From positions 1 through 15,338 of the forward strand of contig CALMWN010000071.1 in NCBI GenBank assembly GCA_937873555.1: DNA of 15,338 nucleotides, read 5' to 3'. The stretch comes from an uncultured Clostridia bacterium. Lineage in GTDB: Bacteria; Bacillota; Clostridia; Acetivibrionales; CALMWN01. The position numbers and the translations under genes are program-made. A model generated the notes under the pieces. It was not told the DNA's origin. It saw only the letters and a program-made list of their open reading frames with translations, and ran no database searches. This document shows, one piece after another, positions 6,923 to 14,017 of this stretch; position 1 is the first letter of the stretch; each line of letters begins with the position of its first letter.

Positions 6923-6938
6923 AACATTTTAACATTTT
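6923..6938. promoter_or_regulatory. Tandem AACATTTT operator candidate of the DeoR-family gene
   Basis: AACATTTT is repeated exactly in tandem at 6923-6930 and 6931-6938. On the minus strand this lies about 3-18 bases after the predicted transcription start, so binding would block the gene's own promoter. Shared units occur at 1710-1733 and 1877-1885. Confidence 0.5.
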
Positions 6939-6947
6939 ACTATGTTT

Positions 6948-6976
6948 ATTTTATACAATATGATAATCTCTGTCAA
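6948..6976 (-). promoter_or_regulatory. Sigma-A promoter for the DeoR-family gene
   Basis: On the minus strand TTGACA (6976-6971), a 17-base spacer and TAAAAT (6953-6948) are seen. Both hexamers and the spacing are the same as in the E2 promoter at 1787-1759. Start of transcription would be near 6941, about 80 bases before the TTG start codon. Confidence 0.65.
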
Positions 6977-7011
6977 TTGCTTTAAACATCAATAAAAGGA
7001 CTATAAATGCC

Positions 7012-7040
7012 TTGTGTTATACGTATAAATTATAACACAA
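7012..7040. repeat. Inverted repeat between the divergent DeoR and aldo/keto reductase genes
   Basis: TTGTGTTATA (7012-7021) and TATAACACAA (7031-7040) are perfect 10-base arms around a 9-base spacer. It lies outside both predicted promoters. Related units TGTTATA (7071-7077) and TGTGTTACA (7101-7109) continue toward the aldo/keto reductase -35 box at 7115. It could be an operator for an activator or repressor of that gene. The motif differs from TAACATTTT. Confidence 0.45.
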
Positions 7041-7114
7041 AAAGTTTTAAAAAATAACAGGTTTTATATATGTTATACCCCAGCCGCAGAACAATGAATA
7101 TGTGTTACAATGAA

Positions 7115-7143
7115 TTGTTTCATTTGAAAATCTGTGGTAGAAT
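7115..7143 (+). promoter_or_regulatory. Sigma-A promoter for the aldo/keto reductase gene
   Basis: TTGTTT (7115-7120), a 17-base spacer and TAGAAT (7138-7143) are seen. The start codon is about 25 bases downstream of the expected transcription start, leaving room for only a short leader with the ribosome binding site. Confidence 0.55.
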
Positions 7144-7174
7144 ATTCTAAAAAAGCAAAGGGAGTAATAATGCC

Positions 7175-8347
7175 ATGAATTCACAGATAAAAAGAAGAAG
7201 ATTGGGAAAAACAGGCCTGTCTGTTTCCGAGCTCAGTTTTGGCGCCATGAATTTAAGGAAGCTCAGTTCGTTTGATGAAGCATATAAGATAGTGAATTAT
7301 GTGCTTGACCAGGGAGTTAACTTTATAGACACTGCCAGGGCTTACAAGGGGGAGATCGCTCCCGGTGTTGTCCTGGAAAGTGAGATGGTTGTAGGTAATA
7401 CCATCAGACAGAGAACAGACCTTGATGAGCCTATCGTCATAGTTACCAAGGGCCATGCATATACTGTGCCTGACCTGGAACGGGAATTGCAGATAAGCCG
7501 TGACACCCTGGGAGTGGAAGGCAAGGGAAATCTGAAGATCGGACAGAATGATATCAAGCTGATTTACTTTATCCATGGAATTAATGAAGAACGCTGGCAG
7601 ACTGCCAAGCAGTCGGGTGCATTGGAAAGGCTTCAGGCTTTGAAAGCGGAAGGTGTTGTCAACTTTATAGGTTTTTCCAGCCATTATGCCAATGCGAAGG
7701 AAATCAAGGAGGCTGTCGATACGGGAATATTTGATGTAGTGGAGCTTCCTTACAATGTATTCAACAGGATACTTGGGGAGGATGGAGAAATCAACCTGCT
7801 GGAATACATAAACAAAAAAAATATGGGCCTTATTAACATGAAAGCCTTTGATGGAAATGGAATGGTACCTATCTACAATGTTTTGAGGGAGATTATTGAC
7901 ATCGATTACGAAGCAATGCTGAGGTTCTGCCTTTCAAATCCTTACATAACAACCGTTGACGCAGGTGCGATAAATAAGGAACAATATGACCTTGACATCA
8001 AGACCGCACTGGGAAGGCGTTTCGACCAGGGTGAACTGGTTGCTTTGAAAGCAGAGGCGGACAAGGTATCCAAACACATGAAGAATATATGCAGGGAGTG
8101 CATGCACTGCCTTGAGAAGTTTGAATGTCCGAACAAACTGGATTTCCCGAAGGTATTGTCGGTATATTCAAGGTATATGATAAGCGACAAGCTTGGCAAG
8201 GACACATCTAAGTTTGTTGATCAGTACAGTAAGCTGGAACTCAATGGAGAGGACTGCCTTGAGTGCGGAGGTTGTGTTCCCTGGTGTGAATACAAGCTCA
8301 ATATTCCGGAAATGCTAAAAGAAGCCCATAAGGTGCTTGGAAAATAG
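7175..8347 (+). CDS. Aldo/keto reductase with C-terminal iron-sulfur cysteine motifs
   Basis: A 390-residue protein with an N-terminal TIM-barrel aldo/keto reductase domain (about 1-290). It opens RRRLGKTGLSVSELSFGAM and has the catalytic tetrad Asp52 and Tyr57 (IDTARAY), Lys92 (VTKGH) and His134 (YFIHGI). The C-terminal part has eight cysteines: Cys306, 309, 312 and 318, and Cys361, 364, 367 and 371. These are ferredoxin-like spacings suited to [4Fe-4S] clusters. Such iron-sulfur aldo/keto reductases are common in anaerobic Clostridia, and most lack a known substrate. ATG at 7175 follows AAAGGGAG at about 10 bases; the ATG at 7170 runs into a stop after one codon. Divergent from the DeoR gene and 43 bases before the cyclophilin gene. 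Confidence 0.88.
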   Translation: MNSQIKRRRLGKTGLSVSELSFGAMNLRKLSSFDEAYKIVNYVLDQGVNFIDTARAYKGEIAPGVVLESEMVVGNTIRQRTDLDEPIVIVTKGHAYTVPDLERELQISRDTLGVEGKGNLKIGQNDIKLIYFIHGINEERWQTAKQSGALERLQALKAEGVVNFIGFSSHYANAKEIKEAVDTGIFDVVELPYNVFNRILGEDGEINLLEYINKKNMGLINMKAFDGNGMVPIYNVLREIIDIDYEAMLRFCLSNPYITTVDAGAINKEQYDLDIKTALGRRFDQGELVALKAEADKVSKHMKNICRECMHCLEKFECPNKLDFPKVLSVYSRYMISDKLGKDTSKFVDQYSKLELNGEDCLECGGCVPWCEYKLNIPEMLKEAHKVLGK

Positions 8348-8390
8348 TTGACGGCATTGATATGATTATATTTGGGAGAGGAAAGTTCAA

Positions 8391-8912
8391 ATGAGTGAAA
8401 ACCCGATAATATCCATGGAAATGGAAAACGGTAATACTATAAAGGTGGAGTTGTATCCGGATATTGCGCCTAATACGGTAAGAAATTTTATCTCACTTGC
8501 ATCCGGCGGTTTTTATGACGGACTGATATTCCACAGGGTTATCCCTGATTTCATGATTCAGGGAGGTGATCCGGAGGGAAGCGGAATGGGAGGCCCGGGC
8601 TATTCGATAAAAGGGGAGTTTAAAAGCAACGGCTTTACTAACAACTTGAAGCACGAAAGAGGAGTTATTTCCATGGCACGGTCTGCAAGGCCAAACTCTG
8701 CCGGCTCACAGTTTTTTATAATGGTTGCCGATGCACCTCACCTTGACGGGGATTATGCAGCTTTCGGAAGAGTAACAGAGGGGATGGACGAGGCCGACAG
8801 GATTGTAAACAGCGAAACAGATTATGACGACAAGCCGCATGAAGCCCAGGTGATTAAGAAGGTAACGGTTGAAACCTTCGGAGTGGATTACGGAGAAGTG
8901 GAAAAAGTTTAA
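8391..8912 (+). CDS. Cyclophilin-type peptidyl-prolyl cis-trans isomerase
   Basis: Catalyses cis/trans isomerisation of Xaa-Pro bonds in protein folding. The 173 residues contain the cyclophilin active-site segments FHRVIPDFMIQGGDP (47-61, with Arg49, Phe54 and Gln57), SAGSQFFIM (103-111) and LDGDYAAFGRV (118-128). There is no signal peptide or lipobox, so it acts in the cytoplasm. The tryptophan that contacts cyclosporin in the human protein is not at the expected LDG position (Asp121-Tyr122 instead), as in many bacterial forms. The RBS is GAGAGGAAAG. It probably reads through from the aldo/keto reductase, since I see no promoter in the 43-base gap, and it ends at a terminator three bases on. 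Confidence 0.95.
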   Translation: MSENPIISMEMENGNTIKVELYPDIAPNTVRNFISLASGGFYDGLIFHRVIPDFMIQGGDPEGSGMGGPGYSIKGEFKSNGFTNNLKHERGVISMARSARPNSAGSQFFIMVADAPHLDGDYAAFGRVTEGMDEADRIVNSETDYDDKPHEAQVIKKVTVETFGVDYGEVEKV

Positions 8913-8914
8913 AG

Positions 8915-8941
8915 AAACAGGCGGAAATCCCGCCTGTTTTT
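8915..8941. terminator. Intrinsic terminator after the peptidyl-prolyl isomerase gene
   Basis: A perfect 10-base stem (AAACAGGCGG at 8915-8924 with its complement at 8930-8939), a 5-base loop and a short T run. The opposite strand also ends in a T-rich stretch, so it can serve the convergent small gene whose stop is at 8946. Confidence 0.85.
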
Positions 8942-8945
8942 AGTT

Positions 8946-9104
8946 TCAGCAGCATCCGTATTTGTCCGGCGTGTATAGCTCATCAGTAACAGAATTATAT
9001 ATATATTCACCCCCGCAGGAAGGGCAAAACCATATTTCGTCACCTTCTTCAACGCTGCAGCGGAATTGCAGCTTTTTACCGCACATACATTTTTTATTTT
9101 TCAT
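8946..9104 (-). CDS. Small zinc-ribbon protein, 52 residues, unknown function
   Basis: On the minus strand an ATG at 9104 opens 52 codons ending in TGA at 8946. The ribosome binding site AAGGTG lies a few bases upstream. The protein contains two CxC/CxxC knuckles, KCMCGK near the start and WFCPSCGGEYIY in the middle, with another Cys at 16 and a terminal Cys-Cys pair. That pattern suits a single zinc ribbon. It is acidic in the centre and has no membrane segment. It is convergent with the cyclophilin gene and shares its terminator. The reading frame, RBS and cysteine pattern together argue that it is real. I do not recognise a named family and give no function. Confidence 0.7.
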   Translation of the reverse strand: MKNKKCMCGKKLQFRCSVEEGDEIWFCPSCGGEYIYNSVTDELYTPDKYGCC

Positions 9105-9126
9105 AACATCACCTTACACTGCACAT

Positions 9127-9162
9127 GAACCCTTCCAACCAAAGAGTTTTGGGAAGGGGTTC
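9127..9162. repeat. Imperfect hairpin upstream of the zinc-ribbon gene
   Basis: GAACCCTTCCAA (9127-9138) pairs with TTGGGAAGGGGTTC (9149-9162), allowing two bulged G residues, around a 10-base loop. Neither strand has a T run after it, so it is not a typical terminator. On the minus strand it would lie in the 5' leader of the small gene. The rest of 9105-9330 holds only this and a promoter candidate. Confidence 0.4.
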
Positions 9163-9239
9163 AAACTAAATTATTAATAATATATATTATATTACGCAGA
9201 AGATACACATACAACTGCAATAAAGAAAGTCATATTTTA

Positions 9240-9269
9240 TGGACAAATGGAATATACCGCATATATAAT
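9240..9269 (+). promoter_or_regulatory. Possible sigma-A promoter for the glycerol-1-phosphate dehydrogenase operon
   Basis: TGGACA (9240-9245), an 18-base spacer and TATAAT (9264-9269) are seen, about 55 bases before the likely start of transcripts reaching the ATG at 9331. A second TATAAT at 9281-9286 has no recognisable -35 box. The region is very AT-rich, which raises the chance of false boxes. Confidence 0.4.
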
Positions 9270-9330
9270 TATTTTGTGAATATAATCGTTTTTTAAGCTA
9301 AGACCAATGATGACAAAAGGTGGGTTCAAA

Positions 9331-10500
9331 ATGGATGAGATATTAAATATGAGTATTTCCGAAATGCCGGGGAAAACCTTCAAATGCAGCTGTGGAAGAA
9401 TGCATTCGGTGGGAATTCACCGTATAGCGATCGGCGGGGATTTATCCGATGAAATAATCGATGCAGCTTCAGCTTTTAAAAGCGGTGGAATTTTTTTGAT
9501 TGCAGACAACAATACATATGGTATTCATGGAAGGTTTGTGGAAAATATGCTGCAGATAAATGGTTTGAGAACCAAATCACATGTTTTCAATACCAGGCAT
9601 CCGCTCGTTCCTGATGAAAAAGCCCTTGGAAGGCTGCTGATGGAGGTGGAAAAAGATACAACCCTTATCATGGCGGTCGGCTCGGGTACCTTGAATGATA
9701 TTGCAAGATTCATGAGCTTTAAGCTGCATATCCCATACATGGTTGTCTGTACGGCGCCGTCAATGGACGGTTATGCTTCTACGGTTTCGCCGCTGATAGT
9801 TGACGGTTTCAAAAAAACCTTTGAGGCGGTTTACCCATATGCCATAATTGCAGATACCGGTGTTATGAAGGGCGCTCCTGTTGAAATGGTGCGGGCGGGC
9901 TTCGGTGATATAGTAGGAAAAATGACAGCATTAACAGACTGGCAGCTGGCCAGGGTTAAGAACAATGAGTATTACTGTGAAACCAGCGTGAGGCTTGTGA
10001 GAAGTGCTCTTCAAAAGTGTATGGAGAATGCCGGCGGTATAGAAAAACGCGATGAAGCTGCCGTAGGATATATTACTGAAGCACTTATAATGTCGGGAGT
10101 TGCGATGGGACTTGTAGGCAACTCGCGTCCGGCTTCGGGTGCGGAGCATCATGTAGCTCATTTTTGGGAGATTGATGCACTCGCAAAAGGGGTGGAGCAT
10201 CCTTTGCATGGAAATTCGGTCGGTGCTGCCAGTGTTGTTATTGCTTACCTTTATGAACTTCTGAATGACAAGCTGCCGGCTGGGGTGGAAGCACCAAAAC
10301 CGGAGGAGATAAAGAAACTGTTAAAAGAGTCCGGCTCATGTGACAATCCGGCGGAACTCGGAATTAGCAGGGACCTTTTCAAACGAAGTGTTCTGCATGC
10401 CATGGATATACGGCCCAGGTATACGGTTTTCCACCTTGCGGCTGAATTAGGGCTGCTGGAGCGTTATGCCGGGGTGCTGACCGAGAAATTCTACGGTTGA
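9331..10500 (+). CDS. araM: sn-Glycerol-1-phosphate dehydrogenase, AraM/EgsA family
   Basis: Reduces dihydroxyacetone phosphate to sn-glycerol 1-phosphate with NAD(P)H; in archaea this starts ether-lipid synthesis, and in Bacillus the AraM enzyme feeds heptaprenylglyceryl phosphate. The protein has 389 residues. It shows the nucleotide loop GSGTLND (117-123), CTAPSMDGYAS (140-150), and likely metal ligands Asp193 (GFGD), a His in GAEHHVAHFWE (270-280) and His293 (HPLHGNSVG). The family is related to iron-type dehydrogenases and glycerol dehydrogenase, but these motifs fit AraM. The ATG at 9331 is preceded by AAAGGTGGG at 6 bases; the upstream ATGs at 9307 and 9310 lie before that site. Glycerol kinase follows after 37 bases, so the operon handles both glycerol phosphate enantiomers or an analogous substrate. 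Confidence 0.88.
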   Translation: MDEILNMSISEMPGKTFKCSCGRMHSVGIHRIAIGGDLSDEIIDAASAFKSGGIFLIADNNTYGIHGRFVENMLQINGLRTKSHVFNTRHPLVPDEKALGRLLMEVEKDTTLIMAVGSGTLNDIARFMSFKLHIPYMVVCTAPSMDGYASTVSPLIVDGFKKTFEAVYPYAIIADTGVMKGAPVEMVRAGFGDIVGKMTALTDWQLARVKNNEYYCETSVRLVRSALQKCMENAGGIEKRDEAAVGYITEALIMSGVAMGLVGNSRPASGAEHHVAHFWEIDALAKGVEHPLHGNSVGAASVVIAYLYELLNDKLPAGVEAPKPEEIKKLLKESGSCDNPAELGISRDLFKRSVLHAMDIRPRYTVFHLAAELGLLERYAGVLTEKFYG

Positions 10501-10537
10501 AGGCCGCTGGTATAAAATATTGGAGGGGGTAGATTTT

Positions 10538-12034
10538 GTGAGCAAGGATTATGCTATTGCGCTGGACCAGGGTACAACAAGTTCGAGAGCTGTTATTTTC
10601 AATAAAAAGAGCGAAATAATCGGTATAAAAAGTAAAGCCTTGAATCAGATTTATCCCAAGCCGGGCTGGGTGGAACATGACCCTTTGGAGATCTGGGAAA
10701 GCCAGCTTGAAGTGCTGAAAGGAGTTTTTCCGGAAGCAGGCATAACACCTGAGCAGATTGCCTGCATAGGCATCACCAATCAGAGGGAGACGGTGGTTAT
10801 CTGGGACAGGGCTACGGGGATACCAGTATATAACGGCATTGTGTGGCAATGCAGAAGGACTGCTCCAATCTGCGACAGCATGAAGAAAAAGGGATTGGAA
10901 CAGATTGTAAGGGAAAAGACAGGCCTTTTGATAGATTCATATTTTTCCGGTACAAAAATCAAATGGATACTGGACAACGTGGCGGGAGTGAGAGAAAGGG
11001 CGGAAACGGGCGAACTGGCTGCGGGCACCATTGATACCTGGCTGGTGTGGAAGCTTACAGGGGGAAAGGTGCACGCCACGGATTATTCTAATGCTTCAAG
11101 GACTATGCTATTCAACATAAAGACCCTGGAGTGGGACAGGGAGCTGCTGGAAGAGCTCGGAATACCTATTGGTATTCTTCCGGAAGTAGTACCTTCGTCA
11201 GGAGTTGTCGGGAATACTTATAAGCAACTGCTTGGAATTGAAATACCCATAAGCGGAATAGCCGGGGATCAGCAGGCGGCACTTTTCGGACAGACCTGCT
11301 TTGAAAAGGGCTCTGCCAAGAACACTTACGGTACAGGCTGCTTTATCCTGATGAACACCGGCGATACTCCTGTACAGTCAAGGAACAACCTTCTGACGAC
11401 AATTGCATGGAAAATAGGAGACAGGGTTGAATATGCCCTTGAGGGGAGTGTGTTCAATGCCGGGTCCACTGTGCAATGGCTAAAAGATGAAATGAAGCTC
11501 ATCGATACCTCGGCTCAAAGTGAGACCGAGGCGCTGAAAGTGGCCGATACATCAGGTGTGTATGTAGTACCGGCATTTACCGGACTTGGAGCCCCTTACT
11601 GGGATGAGTATGCACGTGGGGTCATAGTCGGAATAACCAGGGGAACTAAAAAGGAGCATATCATAAGAGCTGCTTTGGAGTCCATTGCATATCAGAGCAA
11701 GGATGTGCTGAAGGCAATGGAATGTGACTCCGGTATCAGTCTCAAGGAACTCAAGGTGGATGGCGGTGCAAGCAGTAACGGCTTTCTTATGCAGTTCCAG
11801 GCTGATATTCTCGGAGTAAGGGTGCACAGACCGGTCGTCTTTGAATCAACTGCTCTGGGTGCTGCCTATCTTGCAGGTCTTAGTACCGGCCTTTGGGGCA
11901 GCAGGGACGATATATGCAGGAGCTGGACGCTGGGTAGGGAATATTCACCATATATGCAGCAGCAGGAGAGGGACTCCAGATACAACAACTGGTTAAGAGC
12001 AGTTGAGAGGGCTGTGAAGTGGGAACAGCCATAA
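10538..12034 (+). CDS. glpK: Glycerol kinase
   Basis: FGGY-family kinase making sn-glycerol 3-phosphate from glycerol and ATP. The 498 residues match the family's usual length of about 500. Visible are ALDQGTTSSRAVIF (8-21), PKPGWVEHDPLEIW (40-53), GITNQRETVVIWD (78-90), the catalytic Asp244 in SGIAGDQQAALFGQ, and NTYGTGCFILMNTG (262-275). Start: GTG at 10538, because GGAGGGG lies about 9 bases before it; the in-frame TTG at 10520 overlaps that site. Where many Firmicute enzymes carry the HPr-phosphorylated histidine (YHF-G), this one has YKQLLG. The Arg of the Escherichia coli fructose-1,6-bisphosphate site is replaced by Glu235. Both common regulatory inputs therefore look absent. No glycerol facilitator or GlpD is nearby. 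Confidence 0.93.
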   Translation: MSKDYAIALDQGTTSSRAVIFNKKSEIIGIKSKALNQIYPKPGWVEHDPLEIWESQLEVLKGVFPEAGITPEQIACIGITNQRETVVIWDRATGIPVYNGIVWQCRRTAPICDSMKKKGLEQIVREKTGLLIDSYFSGTKIKWILDNVAGVRERAETGELAAGTIDTWLVWKLTGGKVHATDYSNASRTMLFNIKTLEWDRELLEELGIPIGILPEVVPSSGVVGNTYKQLLGIEIPISGIAGDQQAALFGQTCFEKGSAKNTYGTGCFILMNTGDTPVQSRNNLLTTIAWKIGDRVEYALEGSVFNAGSTVQWLKDEMKLIDTSAQSETEALKVADTSGVYVVPAFTGLGAPYWDEYARGVIVGITRGTKKEHIIRAALESIAYQSKDVLKAMECDSGISLKELKVDGGASSNGFLMQFQADILGVRVHRPVVFESTALGAAYLAGLSTGLWGSRDDICRSWTLGREYSPYMQQQERDSRYNNWLRAVERAVKWEQP

Positions 12035-12071
12035 ACTTGCTAAAAACAGAATAAATTTTTACGGAGGATAT

Positions 12072-12578
12072 ATGAAAAATTTGATTGATACAAAAGTAGA
12101 AAATTACAAGCTTAGATTTGCAAATGAAAGTGATGTGCCTGTAATACTTAAGTTGATCAGGGAATTGGCGGAATATGAAAACCTCCTGCATGAAGTTATG
12201 TGCACTGAGGAATACCTGAAGGAATCGCTTTTCAAAAGAAAGGTTGCTGAAGTGATAATTGGTGAATATGAAGGCGAACCTGTCAGCTATGTACTTTTCT
12301 TCTACAATTTTTCCACCTTTGAAGGCAAGCCGGGAATATATCTGGAGGACCTGTATGTAAAGCCTGAATTCCGGGGCAGGGGCTTTGGCAAAATACTGCT
12401 GAAATACCTTGCGCGATTAGCTGTCGAGAGAGATTGTGTGAGGTTTGAATGGGCGTGCCTTGATTGGAATGAACCATCAATCAGATTCTACAAACAGATG
12501 GGCGCAAGGCCTAAGGATGAGTGGACCATATACAGGGTGGAAGGAAAGGCGCTTACTGACCTGTCTTGTGGTGAATAA
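12072..12578 (+). CDS. GNAT-family N-acetyltransferase, SSAT (diamine/polyamine)-like
   Basis: A 168-residue acetyl-CoA-dependent transferase. It opens LRFANESDVPVILKLIRELAEYE, and motif A is YLEDLYVKPEFRGRGFGKILL, with the pyrophosphate-binding RGRGFG at 101-106. Motif B is WNEPSIRFYKQMGA with Tyr140 as the probable general acid. The order and spacing resemble spermidine/spermine and thialysine N-acetyltransferases, so a small amine is the likely acceptor; that is inference. The ATG at 12072 follows GGAGG at 4 bases. It sits 37 bases behind glpK with no terminator between and is probably on the same transcript. Confidence 0.85.
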   Translation: MKNLIDTKVENYKLRFANESDVPVILKLIRELAEYENLLHEVMCTEEYLKESLFKRKVAEVIIGEYEGEPVSYVLFFYNFSTFEGKPGIYLEDLYVKPEFRGRGFGKILLKYLARLAVERDCVRFEWACLDWNEPSIRFYKQMGARPKDEWTIYRVEGKALTDLSCGE

Positions 12579-12655
12579 CCCATATTAGGGGAAGATCAAA
12601 ATAATATATTGCATAATACCATGTAATGGCTTACAATACATAGGGGTGGACAAAA

Positions 12656-13921
12656 ATGCCTGTACTTGTTAAATTTTTCCGCAATGTTTTTGGCGGCACC
12701 ATTTCAATGTTTACGTCTCTTAGGGGTAACTCCCGAGCATGTGTGATTGTAGAACCCATGTGGACCATTTTTTTCGTTATGGTAAACTTTTACCAAACCC
12801 TATATATGAAGGAATTGGGGCTTACGGAAGAGCAAATTGGGCTTATAGCTTCGCTGGGCTTTGCATCTTCTACGATAAGTTCTTTGATAGGAGGACCGAT
12901 AACCGACAAGCTGGGGCGTAAAAAAACCTCACTGATTTTTGACATAGTTTCCTGGTCATGTTCCATGTTGATATGGGCATTTTCACAGAACATATGGTTT
13001 TTTCTTGCAGCTGCGCTTGTCAACGGCATGGGAAAGATAGTGTTTGTATCCTGGACCTGCCTCGTAGTGGAAGATGCGAGTAATGATGAGAAGGTAAGCT
13101 GCTTCACCATTTTAAACATGATTTCTTTGGTTTGCGGAGTTTTTACTCCTGTGGCAGGCCTTCTGGTAAAGCTGATTGGCCTGGTCCCGGCCCTGCGTCT
13201 GTTGTATTTTCTGGGTTTCATCAGCATGACTGCAATGTTTTTCATACGTAATGCCTGGGTGAATGAGACTGCACTGGGAAGGAGAATAATGGAGGAACAC
13301 GGTTCCTTCACCATTGCACAGAGGGTTGCCGATTATCTTGATGCATTGAGATATCTTGCTTCCAAGCCTCAGGCCATTTTGCTCCTGTTTGTGAACATTC
13401 TGACCAATTTCAGCATCGGTATAAACATTTACTATGCAATATATATCAAAGAGAAGCTTCTGATTGATCAGTCGCTGGTTTCCATACTTCCGGGTGTGGC
13501 CTCAATAGTGATGATAATTTCCGTTGTTTTCGTCATTCCGAGGCTGAAAGGGAAAGACCTGGTAAATAACCTGATTCTTGGCTTCTCGATAACAACTGCG
13601 GGCTGGCTGATTTTTATAATCACGCCTGCCGGAAACCTTGTCCAGCTGATTGTATCTTCAGCTGTTACAGCGCTCGGCACATCAATTATCAATCCCTTCA
13701 GAGATACTGCATGGAATAACTCAATTGGAGAAAAAGAGAGGGCGAAGATTTTTTCATTCGGGCAGACTCTGGTTTCTCTGGCACTGATTCCTTCAGGAAT
13801 GTTTGCGGCATCCATGTACAGGATCAATCCGGTTTATCCTTTTGCATTCATAGCTTTGATCTTTGCAGCATGCCTTCTTATGGCAGCGGTTGTCAGAAAA
13901 AAAATTGAAAGGCAGGCATAA
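12656..13921 (+). CDS. Major facilitator superfamily transporter
   Basis: A 421-residue, strongly hydrophobic protein with a run of about 12 membrane segments. The cytoplasmic loop 2-3 signature is GGPITDKLGRKKT (79-91), and a central hydrophilic loop around residues 205-235 separates the two halves. The C-terminal half includes a conserved NPFRDTAWNNSI segment. Substrate and direction cannot be told; placement after a polyamine-type acetyltransferase would fit an efflux pump, but this is only suggestive. ATG at 12656 follows AGGGGTGG at 6 bases. The gene is 77 bases after the acetyltransferase and ends before a hairpin. Confidence 0.85.
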   Translation: MPVLVKFFRNVFGGTISMFTSLRGNSRACVIVEPMWTIFFVMVNFYQTLYMKELGLTEEQIGLIASLGFASSTISSLIGGPITDKLGRKKTSLIFDIVSWSCSMLIWAFSQNIWFFLAAALVNGMGKIVFVSWTCLVVEDASNDEKVSCFTILNMISLVCGVFTPVAGLLVKLIGLVPALRLLYFLGFISMTAMFFIRNAWVNETALGRRIMEEHGSFTIAQRVADYLDALRYLASKPQAILLLFVNILTNFSIGINIYYAIYIKEKLLIDQSLVSILPGVASIVMIISVVFVIPRLKGKDLVNNLILGFSITTAGWLIFIITPAGNLVQLIVSSAVTALGTSIINPFRDTAWNNSIGEKERAKIFSFGQTLVSLALIPSGMFAASMYRINPVYPFAFIALIFAACLLMAAVVRKKIERQA

Positions 13922-13926
13922 AAGAA

Positions 13927-13947
13927 GCACAATGGAAAGCATTGTGC
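13927..13947. terminator. Probable terminator hairpin between the MFS and MurA-type genes
   Basis: A perfect 8-base stem (GCACAATG at 13927-13934 with CATTGTGC at 13940-13947) and a 5-base loop, lying between two convergent genes. The following T tract is interrupted on both strands, so termination may be only partial. Confidence 0.5.
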
Positions 13948-14017
13948 CATTCATAATTTCTTATAAAATTCATAACACAAGGGGACCGGATTCCCGCAAC
14001 TGATTTCAAGTACTGTA

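Noticed and set aside
8348..8372. TTGACG followed by AT-rich DNA before the cyclophilin gene
   Set aside because: No -10 box lies at an acceptable spacing; the gene is more likely read from the aldo/keto reductase promoter.
9331..10500. Calling this gene glycerol dehydrogenase (GldA)
   Set aside because: Related fold, but the CTAPSMDGYAS and HPLHGNSVG segments fit the AraM/EgsA glycerol-1-phosphate dehydrogenases better.
12609..12637. TTGCAT, 17 bases, TACAAT: a promoter-like pair before the MFS gene
   Set aside because: Transcription would begin within the ribosome binding site at 12642-12649, leaving too short a leader, so I do not call it.
12790..13314. Open frame of 174 codons on the minus strand within the MFS gene
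   Set aside because: Antisense to a clear transporter gene, with no recognisable domain or ribosome binding site.
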